Shown piece after piece: positions 7,829 to 15,737 of a DNA stretch of 29,462 nt (the first letter of the stretch is position 1; every line of letters begins with the position of its first letter). The position numbers and the translations under genes are program-made. The DNA lies in NCBI GenBank assembly GCA_964592815.1, contig CAZQGE010000015.1, positions 1 through 29,462 of the forward strand. The letters run 5' to 3'. The stretch comes from CAZQGE01 sp964592815 (lineage in GTDB: Bacteria > Bacillota > Clostridia > Christensenellales > CAG-917). The notes beneath the pieces were generated by a model. That model was not told the DNA's origin. It ran no database searches and was given only the letters and a program-made list of their open reading frames with translations.

Positions 7829-9526
7829 TTATTCAGAAATCAAAAATTCTTTGTGCGGGTTTGGTAATGCAATAACTGTGGAATAATTTTCATAAATTAC
7901 CTGCCCAGGGTGGCCATTAGGTTGTCTTTTAACGTTCTTTTTTTGAGTAAAGTCAATTTCCGTTGATGCGTTTTGTTGAGCTGCAAGAATTTCTGCTACA
8001 CAGTTTAGCACGGTTTTTGGAACGTCTTTGCCTTGTGCCTTTATAATTGAATGCGAACCGTGATATTTTTTTGCGTGCATCCATACGTCAGAATTTGCTG
8101 CCATTTTGAAAGTTAAAGTTTCATTTTGTATGTTATTTTTGCCAACATAAACTGTAAAACCTTCAATTTCAAATTCTAACGGGTCGGTAGGTTTTTCTTT
8201 CCTGACTTTGTTTTTTGACGATTTTCTATTTATCAATTTTAGTTTTTCAAGTTCGTCTTCAATCTGTGTTGAAGTTTCGCCGTATGGCAAACTTTCAAGC
8301 TCTAAAAGTATAGATTTTGCATAATCAAGCAATATCTCATCTTCTTTCAGTTTCTTTTCAACAAATTCTTTTGTGCGTTTAAGTTTGTTGTATTTTGTAT
8401 AGTATTGATTAGAATTTTTTGATGGTGAATATCTTTCGTCTAATGGAATTTTGACGGTTGTATTGTCGTAATAATTTACACATTCCAAAAATTTGTCGCC
8501 AAGTTTGATTTTGTATATGTTTGAAACTATCAATTCGCCAAACAATTTCCATTGTTCCAAATTTTCGCATTCAGAAAGTTTTTGCAAGTCTATGGAAATG
8601 TTCTTTTCTGTTCGTGATACAAGTTTTTTTGTTACGCTAATAAGGTCTTTTAATCTCGCTTTATTCCTTATTTGTTTGTCGCATTCTCCATAAAGCGCAT
8701 CAAATGCTTCTGATAAGGTGTCAAAGTTTTGAATTTCACCTTTCAAAACTGAGTAAGGGAAGTTGTAAACCTCTTTGTTTGCGATTATGCATGGTTGATA
8801 AAAGTCTTGTTTGCGTATGAATTTGAATTTTCCGATTTGGTTAAAAATATTATTGAATTTATCGCTTGTAATGTTTTCGTCTGACGGTTCAATGCCTGCT
8901 CGGCATAAAAGTTCTGATGCTGTAATCCCTGAAAATCCCGATAAATTATCTAAAATAAATTTATGCGCACTTGTGCCGTTATAACTTGCAAAAATGCTTT
9001 TATCTATCGTTTTGTAGCTAATTTTAGGTTGAAAAACCGACTCGTATGTCATACCTCTAAGCACGACGTGGTCACGGTCGCTGTCAAGCCCGAGCTTTTT
9101 TACGCTGTCCAAAATTTTCAAATCTTTGTCGGTGAAAACTATGTTTGAATATCGGTTCATCATCTCGAAAAAAATGTAATAAGTTGCATTGTCTTGCATT
9201 TCAGTTCTCGCATTAAATTCAAGTTTCACTATACGGTCATTGTTAAAAACTTCAATTTCGACAATGTTTGCCGCAGACAAATGTTTCCTAAGAAGCATCA
9301 AAAACTGAGGTGCGGAAACTGGGTTGACTTTTTTTGTGTTTGTCAAATGAATTCTTGGCGCACCAGAATTGCAGGATATGCAAAGACATAAATTTCTGCC
9401 AACCGTACGAACAAAAAACCTTATTTCGTCTTGCTCAGGTTGTTGAATTTTGTCAATTCGCGCTCCTTTAAGCGTGTCGTTTAATTCCTCAGCTAATGCG
9501 GAAAGTGTAAATAAATCGCAACTCAT
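7829..9526 (-). CDS. rqcH: RqcH / NFACT family ribosome quality control protein (formerly FbpA-like)
   Basis: RqcH binds stalled 50S subunits carrying peptidyl-tRNA and recruits tRNA-Ala to add C-terminal alanine tails that mark the peptide for proteolysis. The 565 residues show NFACT-N (about 1-265) with GARIDKIQQPEQDEI, NNDRIVKLEF and FEMMNRYSNIVFTD, then a helix-hairpin-helix part (LLCRAGIEPSD), a long coiled coil (about 280-420), and NFACT-R with FKMAANSDVWMHAKKYHGSHSII. Counted from ATG 9526, the Asp-Arg pair required in Bacillus RqcH for alanine tailing falls at D97-R98, the same numbers as in that protein, which supports this start over GTG 9541. The ATG has no Shine-Dalgarno sequence and a -10 box 6 nt upstream. 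The adjacent tig-clpP-clpX genes make a fitting neighbourhood. Confidence 0.93.
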   Translation of the reverse strand: MSCDLFTLSALAEELNDTLKGARIDKIQQPEQDEIRFFVRTVGRNLCLCISCNSGAPRIHLTNTKKVNPVSAPQFLMLLRKHLSAANIVEIEVFNNDRIVKLEFNARTEMQDNATYYIFFEMMNRYSNIVFTDKDLKILDSVKKLGLDSDRDHVVLRGMTYESVFQPKISYKTIDKSIFASYNGTSAHKFILDNLSGFSGITASELLCRAGIEPSDENITSDKFNNIFNQIGKFKFIRKQDFYQPCIIANKEVYNFPYSVLKGEIQNFDTLSEAFDALYGECDKQIRNKARLKDLISVTKKLVSRTEKNISIDLQKLSECENLEQWKLFGELIVSNIYKIKLGDKFLECVNYYDNTTVKIPLDERYSPSKNSNQYYTKYNKLKRTKEFVEKKLKEDEILLDYAKSILLELESLPYGETSTQIEDELEKLKLINRKSSKNKVRKEKPTDPLEFEIEGFTVYVGKNNIQNETLTFKMAANSDVWMHAKKYHGSHSIIKAQGKDVPKTVLNCVAEILAAQQNASTEIDFTQKKNVKRQPNGHPGQVIYENYSTVIALPNPHKEFLISE

Positions 9527-9532
9527 ACTGAA

Positions 9533-9560
9533 ATTATACACTAATTTGCTGTAAATTCAA
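9533..9560 (-). promoter_or_regulatory. Sigma-A-like promoter directly at the rqcH start codon (leaderless candidate)
   Basis: On the minus strand, TTGAAT (9560-9555), a 16-nt spacer and a perfect TATAAT (9538-9533) are followed by 6 nt and the ATG at 9526. The predicted transcription start coincides with the start codon. Confidence 0.6.
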
Positions 9561-9617
9561 CGCTTTTCTTTCTCTAAATATTTTGACCAAATTTTATCTA
9601 TTATGACATATTTTTCA

Positions 9618-9646
9618 TTGATTTTTAAGGTTTGGTGTGCTATAAT
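9618..9646 (+). promoter_or_regulatory. Sigma-A promoter of tig, extended -10 type
   Basis: TTGATT (9618-9623), a 17-nt spacer and TATAAT (9641-9646) preceded by TGC, giving the extended TGn element. The leader would be about 45 nt and ends in a strong GGAGG before the tig ATG. Confidence 0.8.
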
Positions 9647-9698
9647 CTTTCTACTTGTTAAAATATAATAGATGTGTAGTTACACTATCGGAGGACAA

Positions 9699-11123
9699 AT
9701 GAGTTATACAGTAGAGAAAATGGACAACAGTCAAGTCAAACTTAATTTTGACGTTGATGCTAAAACTTTTGAAAATGCAATTGAACAAGCATACCAAAAA
9801 TCGAAGGGTAAATTTGCTATTGCTGGTTTCAGAAAAGGACACGTTCCAAAAAAAGTTATTGAAGGCGTTTATGGCAAAGAAGTGTTCTTTGAAGACGCTA
9901 TGGATATAGTCATTCCCAACGCTTACGGCGATGCTTTGCAAAAAGAAGAAGACTTGGAAGTCGTTGCTCAACCAGAAGTTACGGCATTTGATTTCAAAGA
10001 AGATGGTGGTGCAACCTTTACTCTCTTAGTAACAGTAAAACCCGAAGTTGAACTTGGCAAATATAAGGGATTGAACATTGACAAAAAAGTCAAAAAAGTT
10101 ACAGCAAAAGATGTAGATGCTGAACTTAACAAATCACTTGAAAAACAAGCTCGTTTAGTTGATAGTGATGCCGCTGCTCAAAACGGAAGCATTGTAAATA
10201 TTGATTTTGCAGGTTCAGTTGACGGAGTTGCTTTTGAGGGCGGAAGCGCAGAGAAATATGACCTTGAATTAGGTTCAGGCAGCTTTATCCCTGGCTTTGA
10301 AGAACAACTTGTTGGTGTAAAAACAGGCGACAAAAAAGAGGTAACAGTTAAATTCCCCGCAGATTACCACGCTGAAGAATTGAAAGATAAAGAAGCAGTT
10401 TTTGCTTGCACAGTTAATGCGGTTAAAACAAAAGAACTTCCTGTTTTGGACGATGAGTTTGCAAAAGAAATTTCTGAATTTGACACATTGAAAGAATATA
10501 AAGAAGATTTGAAGGCAAAACTCCAAAAGGATGCTGAAACGCAAGCCGAACGCGATTTTGAAAACGCTATTGTAGAAAAAATTGTTGACAGCGCAAAAGT
10601 TGAAATTCCAGCAGCTATGGTTGACGAAGAAGCCGATGCAATGGTACAAGAATTTGAGTATCGTTTGATGTATCAAGGTATCAAACTAGATGACTATCTT
10701 GGATACCTCAAAATGACAAAAGACCAACTCAAAGGCGAATATAAAGTTCAAGCAGAAAAGAGTGTTAAAACTCGTTTGGTTATGGAAGCAATTGTCAAAG
10801 CCGAAGAAATCAAGTTTGAAGATGCTGACGTAGAAGCTAAAATTGAAAAAATGGCAACAGAGAGCGGCAGAAAAGTTGAAGACTTCAAAAAATCAATTAA
10901 GAAAGAACAAATTGACTATGCTGTAAACCAAATTTTGTCTGAAAAACTTATGAATATTTTGAAAGCAGAAAACGCAAAGACTGCAAAAGAAGATAAGGCA
11001 GTTGAAGCAGATGCAAACGAAGAAGCAAAACCTCAAAAAAAAGCTAGCGCAAAAAAAGTTGCTGACGATGCAGAAGCAAAACCTGCTCCCAAAAAGAAAG
11101 CAACAAAAAAAGACGCTGAGTAA
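9699..11123 (+). CDS. tig: Trigger factor with a Lys/Ala-rich C-terminal tail
   Basis: Trigger factor is the ribosome-bound chaperone at the peptide exit tunnel. The N-terminal ribosome-binding domain has the signature loop GFRKGHVP (residues 43-50; His replaces the more usual Lys at position 48). The FKBP-type PPIase domain runs from about 155 to 245 (GSIVNIDFAGSVDGVAFEGG, GSFIPGFEEQLVG). The helical chaperone arms follow. The last ~50 residues are a low-complexity Lys/Ala/Glu tail (KKASAKK, PAPKKKATKK), making 474 residues against about 430 in most homologues. The start is ATG 9699, 4 nt after GGAGGACA; the frame extends upstream to a TTG at 9672 without a ribosome binding site. clpP and clpX follow, as in many Firmicutes. 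Confidence 0.96.
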   Translation: MSYTVEKMDNSQVKLNFDVDAKTFENAIEQAYQKSKGKFAIAGFRKGHVPKKVIEGVYGKEVFFEDAMDIVIPNAYGDALQKEEDLEVVAQPEVTAFDFKEDGGATFTLLVTVKPEVELGKYKGLNIDKKVKKVTAKDVDAELNKSLEKQARLVDSDAAAQNGSIVNIDFAGSVDGVAFEGGSAEKYDLELGSGSFIPGFEEQLVGVKTGDKKEVTVKFPADYHAEELKDKEAVFACTVNAVKTKELPVLDDEFAKEISEFDTLKEYKEDLKAKLQKDAETQAERDFENAIVEKIVDSAKVEIPAAMVDEEADAMVQEFEYRLMYQGIKLDDYLGYLKMTKDQLKGEYKVQAEKSVKTRLVMEAIVKAEEIKFEDADVEAKIEKMATESGRKVEDFKKSIKKEQIDYAVNQILSEKLMNILKAENAKTAKEDKAVEADANEEAKPQKKASAKKVADDAEAKPAPKKKATKKDAE

Positions 11124-11155
11124 GGTTTTTTATAAGAAATTAGATTTCAATGCTT

Positions 11156-11183
11156 TTTCCGCTTGCACTATTGCAAGCGGAAA
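11156..11183 (+). terminator. Strong hairpin between tig and clpP (terminator or processing site)
   Basis: A perfect 12-bp stem (TTTCCGCTTGCA at 11156-11167 and its complement at 11172-11183, loop CTAT) lies 32 nt after the tig stop. No U-tract follows at once (GTGTATAGAG; a T-run only at 11199-11203), so it may attenuate or stabilise the transcript rather than end it. TTGCAC (11163-11168) with TATAGA (11187-11192), 18 nt apart, could be a weak clpP promoter overlapping the hairpin. Confidence 0.5.
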
Positions 11184-11261
11184 GTGTATAGAGTGACATT
11201 TTTACATATTCACATATATGAATACGTGTGAAAATGCTAAGAACAGTTTTGGAGGTAATGT

Positions 11262-11861
11262 ATGTTTGATATAAAGAATGAATTAGTACCAATGGTTGTT
11301 GAACAAACTGGTCGTGGAGAACGTTCCTATGACATTTTTTCTCGACTTTTGGAAGACAGAATTATTTTTCTTACGGGAGAAATAAACGACACCGTTGCAA
11401 ACTTGGTTGTGGCTCAGTTGATTTATCTTGAAGGTAAAGATTCAGCCAAAGATATAAGCCTATATATAAACAGCCCTGGCGGTTCTGTTTCAAGTGGTTT
11501 TGCAATTTATGATACAATGAATTATATCAAATGCGACGTTTCAACCATCTGCATAGGTATGGCAGCTTCAATGGGTGCAATTCTTCTTTCATCAGGTGCA
11601 AAAGGAAAGCGTTTTGCTTTGCCAAACGCAAAGGTTATGATTCATCAACCTTTGGGTGGTACACAAGGTCAGGCGAGCGACATTGCCATTCAAGCAGAAC
11701 AAATTTTGAAAACTAAGAAAACATTGAACAATATTTTGTCTGAAAACACAGGAAAACCAATTTCAAAGATTGAAGTTGATACGGACAGAGATTATTATAT
11801 GTCCGCAGAAGAAGCCGAAAAATACGGTTTGGTCGATAAAATATTTTATACAAGAAAGTAA
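11262..11861 (+). CDS. clpP: ATP-dependent Clp protease proteolytic subunit ClpP
   Basis: ClpP is the serine protease barrel that degrades proteins unfolded by ClpX or other Clp ATPases. The 199 residues match the family. The catalytic triad is visible: S103 in GMAASMG, H128 in VMIHQP and D177 in TDRDYYM, with the same spacing (25 and 49) as in E. coli ClpP. The oxyanion segment INSPGGSVSSGFAIYDTM is intact. GGAGG precedes the ATG. clpX follows, so the protease and its unfoldase are encoded together; no CtsR-type heptad operator was recognised upstream. Confidence 0.97.
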   Translation: MFDIKNELVPMVVEQTGRGERSYDIFSRLLEDRIIFLTGEINDTVANLVVAQLIYLEGKDSAKDISLYINSPGGSVSSGFAIYDTMNYIKCDVSTICIGMAASMGAILLSSGAKGKRFALPNAKVMIHQPLGGTQGQASDIAIQAEQILKTKKTLNNILSENTGKPISKIEVDTDRDYYMSAEEAEKYGLVDKIFYTRK

Positions 11862-11935
11862 GGTTGAATAAAGTTTTTTTGGTAGAATAAAATGAATATG
11901 GTGTTTTGAGTTTTCAAAACATAATTAGAGGTAAT

Positions 11936-13177
11936 ATGGACAGTTATCAAAAGGAAACACATTGCAGCTTTTGTGGTAAATCTGACAGCGAGGTTGCAAA
12001 AATCATAACAGGGCCAAATAATATTTACATTTGTAACGAATGTATTGAAAAATGCGCCTATTTGCTTGAAAAGGATTTGGAAGAAAAACCCGATAATTTT
12101 GCGTTGCTTACTCCAAAGGAAATCAAAGCAAAATTAGACGAATATATCATTGGTCAAGAAAGTGCTAAAAAAGTTTTGAGCGTTGCTGTTTACAACCATT
12201 ATAAGCGTATAAATTACAGCAAAACAATAAAAAAGAACGACGGAGTTCAACTCGAAAAAAGCAACGTGCTTTTGTTAGGGCCGACTGGTTCAGGCAAAAC
12301 ATTGCTTGCAAAAACTCTTGCTCAAATTCTTAACGTTCCGTTTGCTGTTGCGGACGCAACAACTCTTACAGAAGCAGGATACGTTGGTGAAGACGTTGAA
12401 AACATCTTACTTAAACTTATTCAATCTGCAAACGGCGATTTGAAAAAGGCAGAAGTGGGCATTGTTTATATAGATGAAATTGATAAAATTGCAAGAAAAG
12501 GCGAGAATGTATCAATAACAAGAGATGTAAGCGGTGAAGGTGTCCAACAAGCATTGCTTAAAATTATTGAAGGAACAATAGCAAGTGTGCCACCACAAGG
12601 CGGAAGAAAGCACCCGAATCAAGAATGCTATCAACTTGACACAACAAACATTTTGTTTATTTGTGGCGGAGCATTTGTTGATTTGGATAAAATTATTGAC
12701 AACAGAAAAGATAGCAGCAAACTTGGCTTTGGAAGCGTAGTAAAAGGCACGATTGATTATAGATATGACGAGTTGATTCAATCATTGCAACCTGCTGACT
12801 TAATCAAATTTGGTCTTATACCTGAATTTGTAGGCAGAGTTCCGATTGTAGTAGGTCTTAACGCCTTAGATGAAAATGCATTGGTGAAGATATTGTCTGA
12901 GCCAAAGAATGCGCTTATAAAGCAATATAAAGAGCAATTCAAAATTGACAACGTTGATATTGATTTTGAAGATAGCGCCCTTTTGGCGGTAGCAAAGAAA
13001 GCAATTCAATTAAATACAGGGGCAAGAGGATTACGTTCGATTTTGGAAGATGTGCTTTTGGACTTAATGTATGAAATTCCGTCAGATGACACCATAGAAA
13101 AGATTGTCATTGACGGCGCAGTAATTGAGAAGAAGGCTACACCGCAAATAGTGAAAAAGCAATCACAAATTGCTTAA
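11936..13177 (+). CDS. clpX: ClpX, ATP-dependent unfoldase of ClpXP
   Basis: This AAA+ protein recognises, unfolds and threads substrates into ClpP. The N-terminal zinc-binding domain has C10, C13, C33 and C36. Then come Walker A GPTGSGKT (115-122), the pore loop GYVGED, Walker B GIVYIDEIDKIARK, the RKH segment GGRKHP, the LGFGS loop that docks on ClpP, and the C-terminal small domain (LNTGARGLRSILED). The 413-residue length is normal. ATG 11936 is preceded by AGAGGTAAT; the frame is open to a TTG at 11906, which would add ten residues without a ribosome binding site. A clear terminator follows. Confidence 0.97.
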   Translation: MDSYQKETHCSFCGKSDSEVAKIITGPNNIYICNECIEKCAYLLEKDLEEKPDNFALLTPKEIKAKLDEYIIGQESAKKVLSVAVYNHYKRINYSKTIKKNDGVQLEKSNVLLLGPTGSGKTLLAKTLAQILNVPFAVADATTLTEAGYVGEDVENILLKLIQSANGDLKKAEVGIVYIDEIDKIARKGENVSITRDVSGEGVQQALLKIIEGTIASVPPQGGRKHPNQECYQLDTTNILFICGGAFVDLDKIIDNRKDSSKLGFGSVVKGTIDYRYDELIQSLQPADLIKFGLIPEFVGRVPIVVGLNALDENALVKILSEPKNALIKQYKEQFKIDNVDIDFEDSALLAVAKKAIQLNTGARGLRSILEDVLLDLMYEIPSDDTIEKIVIDGAVIEKKATPQIVKKQSQIA

Positions 13178-13182
13178 AAAAT

Positions 13183-13217
13183 AAGCCGTGCAGTTTTGTA
13201 CGGCTTTTATTTTTCTT
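13183..13217 (+). terminator. Rho-independent terminator after clpX
   Basis: A 10-bp stem with one G-U pair (AAGCCGTGCA at 13183-13192 with TGTACGGCTT at 13197-13206, loop GTTT) is followed by TTATTTTTCTT. engB begins only 15 nt later with no promoter seen in between, so engB is probably expressed by read-through. Confidence 0.88.
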
Positions 13218-13231
13218 AAAGTGAGGAACTT

Positions 13232-13816
13232 ATGATAAAACAAGCTAGTTTTGTAACTTCAATCGCAAAAAAAGATAATATACCCAATTATAACGCGCCT
13301 GAAATTGCATTTGCAGGCAAATCGAACGTTGGCAAGTCTTCTCTGCTTAATTATTTATGCAATCAAAACAAATTGGCAAAGACTTCGCAAGAACCTGGTC
13401 GTACTAGACTTATTAATTATTTTGAAATAAATAAAGGGCAATTTTATTTTGTAGATTTGCCTGGTTATGGCTTTGCAAAAGCTCCAAAGGGTGAAGTTTC
13501 AAAATGGGGCGAACTTATTGAAGGGTATTTTGCAGTAAGTCAGAATCTTAAGAATGTATTTTTACTTGTTGACATAAGACATCAACCAACAGACGACGAC
13601 AGAATGTTGCTTAAATTTTTGTATCACTACAATATTCCGCTTACAGTCATTGCAACAAAAGCAGATAAATTGTCAAAGATGCAACAATCAAAAACCGTGT
13701 CAATTATTGCTAGCGAGCTAGGTGTAGGCATTCAAAATGTGTTTGTTGTTTCTGCCTCAAACAAGATTGGTAAAGAAAAAATCTTTGAAAGAATTGAACA
13801 AATTTTGCAAAATTAA
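13232..13816 (+). CDS. engB: Ribosome biogenesis GTPase EngB/YsxC (YihA)
   Basis: A small circularly compact TRAFAC GTPase needed for late 50S subunit assembly. The 194-residue product contains G1 GKSNVGKSS (29-37), the G2 threonine region in EPGRTRLIN, G3 VDLPGYGFAK, G4 ATKADKLS and G5 VSASNKIG. GTGAGGA precedes the ATG. Placement after clpX is the classical Firmicutes order (clpX, lon, engB), here without lon. It ends 171 bp before a convergent metallophosphoesterase gene. Confidence 0.95.
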   Translation: MIKQASFVTSIAKKDNIPNYNAPEIAFAGKSNVGKSSLLNYLCNQNKLAKTSQEPGRTRLINYFEINKGQFYFVDLPGYGFAKAPKGEVSKWGELIEGYFAVSQNLKNVFLLVDIRHQPTDDDRMLLKFLYHYNIPLTVIATKADKLSKMQQSKTVSIIASELGVGIQNVFVVSASNKIGKEKIFERIEQILQN

Positions 13817-13943
13817 GTAATGGTAAATTGCTGGTAAAGGTATAAAAAAACAATATTTTCAGCAATTACAAAAGAATTTTTTGCAAAGCGAAATCTAAAA
13901 TAAATAGCTATAAAAACTTGATTTATGGTTATTTTACCTTAAA

Positions 13944-13979
13944 GTATTCTAAAAAACGACAATAAGTATAATAGAATAC
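13944..13979. repeat. Inverted repeat between convergent engB and the phosphoesterase gene
   Basis: GTATTCTA (13944-13951) and its complement (13972-13979) enclose a 20-nt loop. On the minus strand it lies just past the phosphoesterase stop and its loop contains TTTTTT. It may form a weak terminator; the T-run is in the loop, not after the stem. Confidence 0.3.
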
Positions 13980-13987
13980 GCCAAAAT

Positions 13988-14686
13988 TTATAATACTTCT
14001 GTTACAAACACAAGTTTGTTGTCAATTAAATCGCAAGACGTAAGTAAATACGTAACGTTATTTTTTTCTAGCTTTTCTTTCACTCTTACATTCTTTCCGT
14101 GTAGGTGTCCGTACAACGCAAAATTGACGTTGTATTTTTCAAGCAAAGCAGTAACTTCTGTCGAATTGTAATTTGCATTAAAAGGCGGATAGTGAAGCAA
14201 TGCAATTAAGATGTCGCCATCAGTTTGTTTTTCTTTTGCTGAGGTCAATGAAAGCTCTAAACGTTGAAGCTCTCTTAGATAAATTTTTTTGTCTTGCTCA
14301 TTGCTTTCGTCTGTTGGAATATTCCAACCGCGCGCCCCGCATATTATTACGTTTTTTTCTTTGTAACAGTTATTCTGAACAAAATTGAAATCTGGAAACG
14401 CGTCACGCATTTTTGAAAGTGAATTCCAATAAAAATCGTGGTTTCCTCTTAAAACAAATTTTTTGCCTGAGAGTTTTGAAATAGATGTATAGTCGGCTTG
14501 TGCTTCTTCTAAATTTATTCCCCACGAAATGTCGCCACCAAGCAGAACTAAGTCATCTTCAGAGACTTTGCGCAACCAATCTTCTGAAATTTTGTCAAAA
14601 TGATTTTGCCAACCGTCGCCAAATATATCCATTGGCTTTTCAACAGATTTTGATAAATGTAGGTCGCTTATAGCAAAAATCTTCAT
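13988..14686 (-). CDS. Calcineurin-like metallophosphoesterase
   Basis: The 232-residue cytoplasmic protein carries all the dinuclear metal ligands of the family in order: D8 and H10 in SDLHLS, D52 in GGDISW, N82-H83-D84 in GNHDF, H165 in LLHYPPF, and H194 and H196 in YGHLHGKN. It has no signal peptide or extra domain. The family hydrolyses phosphate mono- or diesters or nucleotides, and the substrate cannot be told from sequence. The gene is alone on the minus strand. No Shine-Dalgarno sequence precedes the ATG; a promoter with an extended -10 lies immediately upstream. Confidence 0.9.
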   Translation of the reverse strand: MKIFAISDLHLSKSVEKPMDIFGDGWQNHFDKISEDWLRKVSEDDLVLLGGDISWGINLEEAQADYTSISKLSGKKFVLRGNHDFYWNSLSKMRDAFPDFNFVQNNCYKEKNVIICGARGWNIPTDESNEQDKKIYLRELQRLELSLTSAKEKQTDGDILIALLHYPPFNANYNSTEVTALLEKYNVNFALYGHLHGKNVRVKEKLEKNNVTYLLTSCDLIDNKLVFVTEVL

Positions 14687-14695
14687 ATACTAATA

Positions 14696-14724
14696 ATTTT
14701 AACATAATTTTGTTTTTGTTGCAA
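14696..14724 (-). promoter_or_regulatory. Sigma-A-like promoter at the phosphoesterase start (near-leaderless candidate)
   Basis: On the minus strand, TTGCAA (14724-14719), a 17-nt spacer and TAAAAT (14701-14696) preceded by TGT (extended -10) are followed by 9 nt and the ATG at 14686. The leader would be at most a few bases. Confidence 0.5.
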
Positions 14725-14858
14725 TGATTGGTAGTTTAATATAGTTATATATTTTATATATTGTAAATTTTGTTTATCTTTCGTTCTTTTAATTGCTTAA
14801 TATCTTTATATGATGCTTACGTTTTTTTTGTGAATATATATCTTTTGTATTATGGTTA

Positions 14859-14883
14859 AAAAGACGGCAAATTGCCGTCTTTT
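14859..14883. terminator. Bidirectional rho-independent terminator after the Cys-rich hypothetical gene
   Basis: A near-perfect palindrome (AAAAGACGGCAA, A, then its complement) has a GC-rich core, an A-run on one side and a T-run on the other. It lies about 80 nt past the stop of the minus-strand Cys-rich gene and would stop transcription from it before it reaches the phosphoesterase promoter. The rest of the 275-bp gap is A/T-rich without further genes. Confidence 0.85.
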
Positions 14884-14961
14884 AATGGTCGTAAATGTAA
14901 TTTAGTATAAGTTATTTTTTATTGTCACAAATTTAGATTTGGCTTTGCGTTATGACTTTGC

Positions 14962-15597
14962 TTAATTCGGGAATAGTGGCAAATCAAACACGCCTTCACA
15001 TACTTCTTGATTGAATTCTGTGCAAGGTGGAAGTTTACAATATCCATAAGATGGAATAAGCAGTTCAACTTCTGCTTCAACTTTCATTATGACTGTTACG
15101 CACGCCGTTGTCGTAAACGTGAGTTCGGAAACATACGCGCCTTTTGCAAATGCAATGTTTACTGTTGAGGCAATTTGTGGTGAAATGACGCTTCCTGTGG
15201 GGACACACATAATTATGTCACGTGGAATTTCAACAGTTCCTACACCTACGCCCGACACGTTTTTGGCGTCTGTATATTTGATTTGCACGGGTATGCTTAC
15301 TGTGCATTGAACTCTTGAAAGCCCTTGTTTATCTGTAAGCGGCGTTATTGTCAAGTTTGATATTGTACCTGTTGACGACGTTGATTTTCCACTTACGTAA
15401 GTCAACGGTAAGGTTGGGTTTGCTGGGGTAGTTGACGTCAACTTAATTAACAAATTTTCTAAGCTAGATTGATAAATGCAAGCATCAAACACTTTTTTTG
15501 CTTGAATACACACTTTTTCACACAGCCCGTTGAGTGGATTACCGTTTATATTCCCTGGGCATTTTTCGGTAGGTTGATTTTGGTTGCAAAAAGACAT
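14962..15597 (-). CDS. Cys-rich hypothetical protein of a clostridial type, possible spore-associated structural protein
   Basis: Function unknown. The 211 residues have an N-terminal Cys cluster (C4, C13, C26, C30, C40, in LCEKVCIQAKKVFDAC), a central beta-rich, Thr/Val-rich region, and a C-terminal block with PSYGYCKLPPCTEF and EVCEGVFDLPLF. I recall close relatives, with the same opening and closing motifs, as uncharacterised proteins in many Clostridia, but could not check. There is no signal peptide or membrane segment. The start was decided by the ribosome binding site: AGGAGG (15612-15607) abuts an upstream ATG (15606), which is too close, and lies 9 nt before the ATG at 15597. About 30 nt upstream of AGGAGG, AACA and CATATATTT with a 16-nt spacer resemble a mother-cell sigma-K promoter; this is weak. 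Confidence 0.8.
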   Translation of the reverse strand: MSFCNQNQPTEKCPGNINGNPLNGLCEKVCIQAKKVFDACIYQSSLENLLIKLTSTTPANPTLPLTYVSGKSTSSTGTISNLTITPLTDKQGLSRVQCTVSIPVQIKYTDAKNVSGVGVGTVEIPRDIIMCVPTGSVISPQIASTVNIAFAKGAYVSELTFTTTACVTVIMKVEAEVELLIPSYGYCKLPPCTEFNQEVCEGVFDLPLFPN

Positions 15598-15737
15598 CTT
15601 TTTCATCCTCCTATACTGGTCTAATCAAATATATGCGTAAATTGCGCTATTTGTTAAAGAAATAAAAAAATAAGGAACAATTTAGGAAACTAGTTAACTA
15701 ATATTTTTTTGAAATTCCACTAAATATTGATAAAAAA

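Noticed and set aside
10275..10676. 133-residue minus-strand ORF opposite tig
   Set aside because: Antisense shadow of the trigger factor PPIase and helical regions; Phe/Cys-rich composition and no motif.
15598..15606. Start of the Cys-rich protein at ATG 15606
   Set aside because: AGGAGG directly abuts this ATG, leaving no spacing; the ATG at 15597 has a 9-nt spacing.
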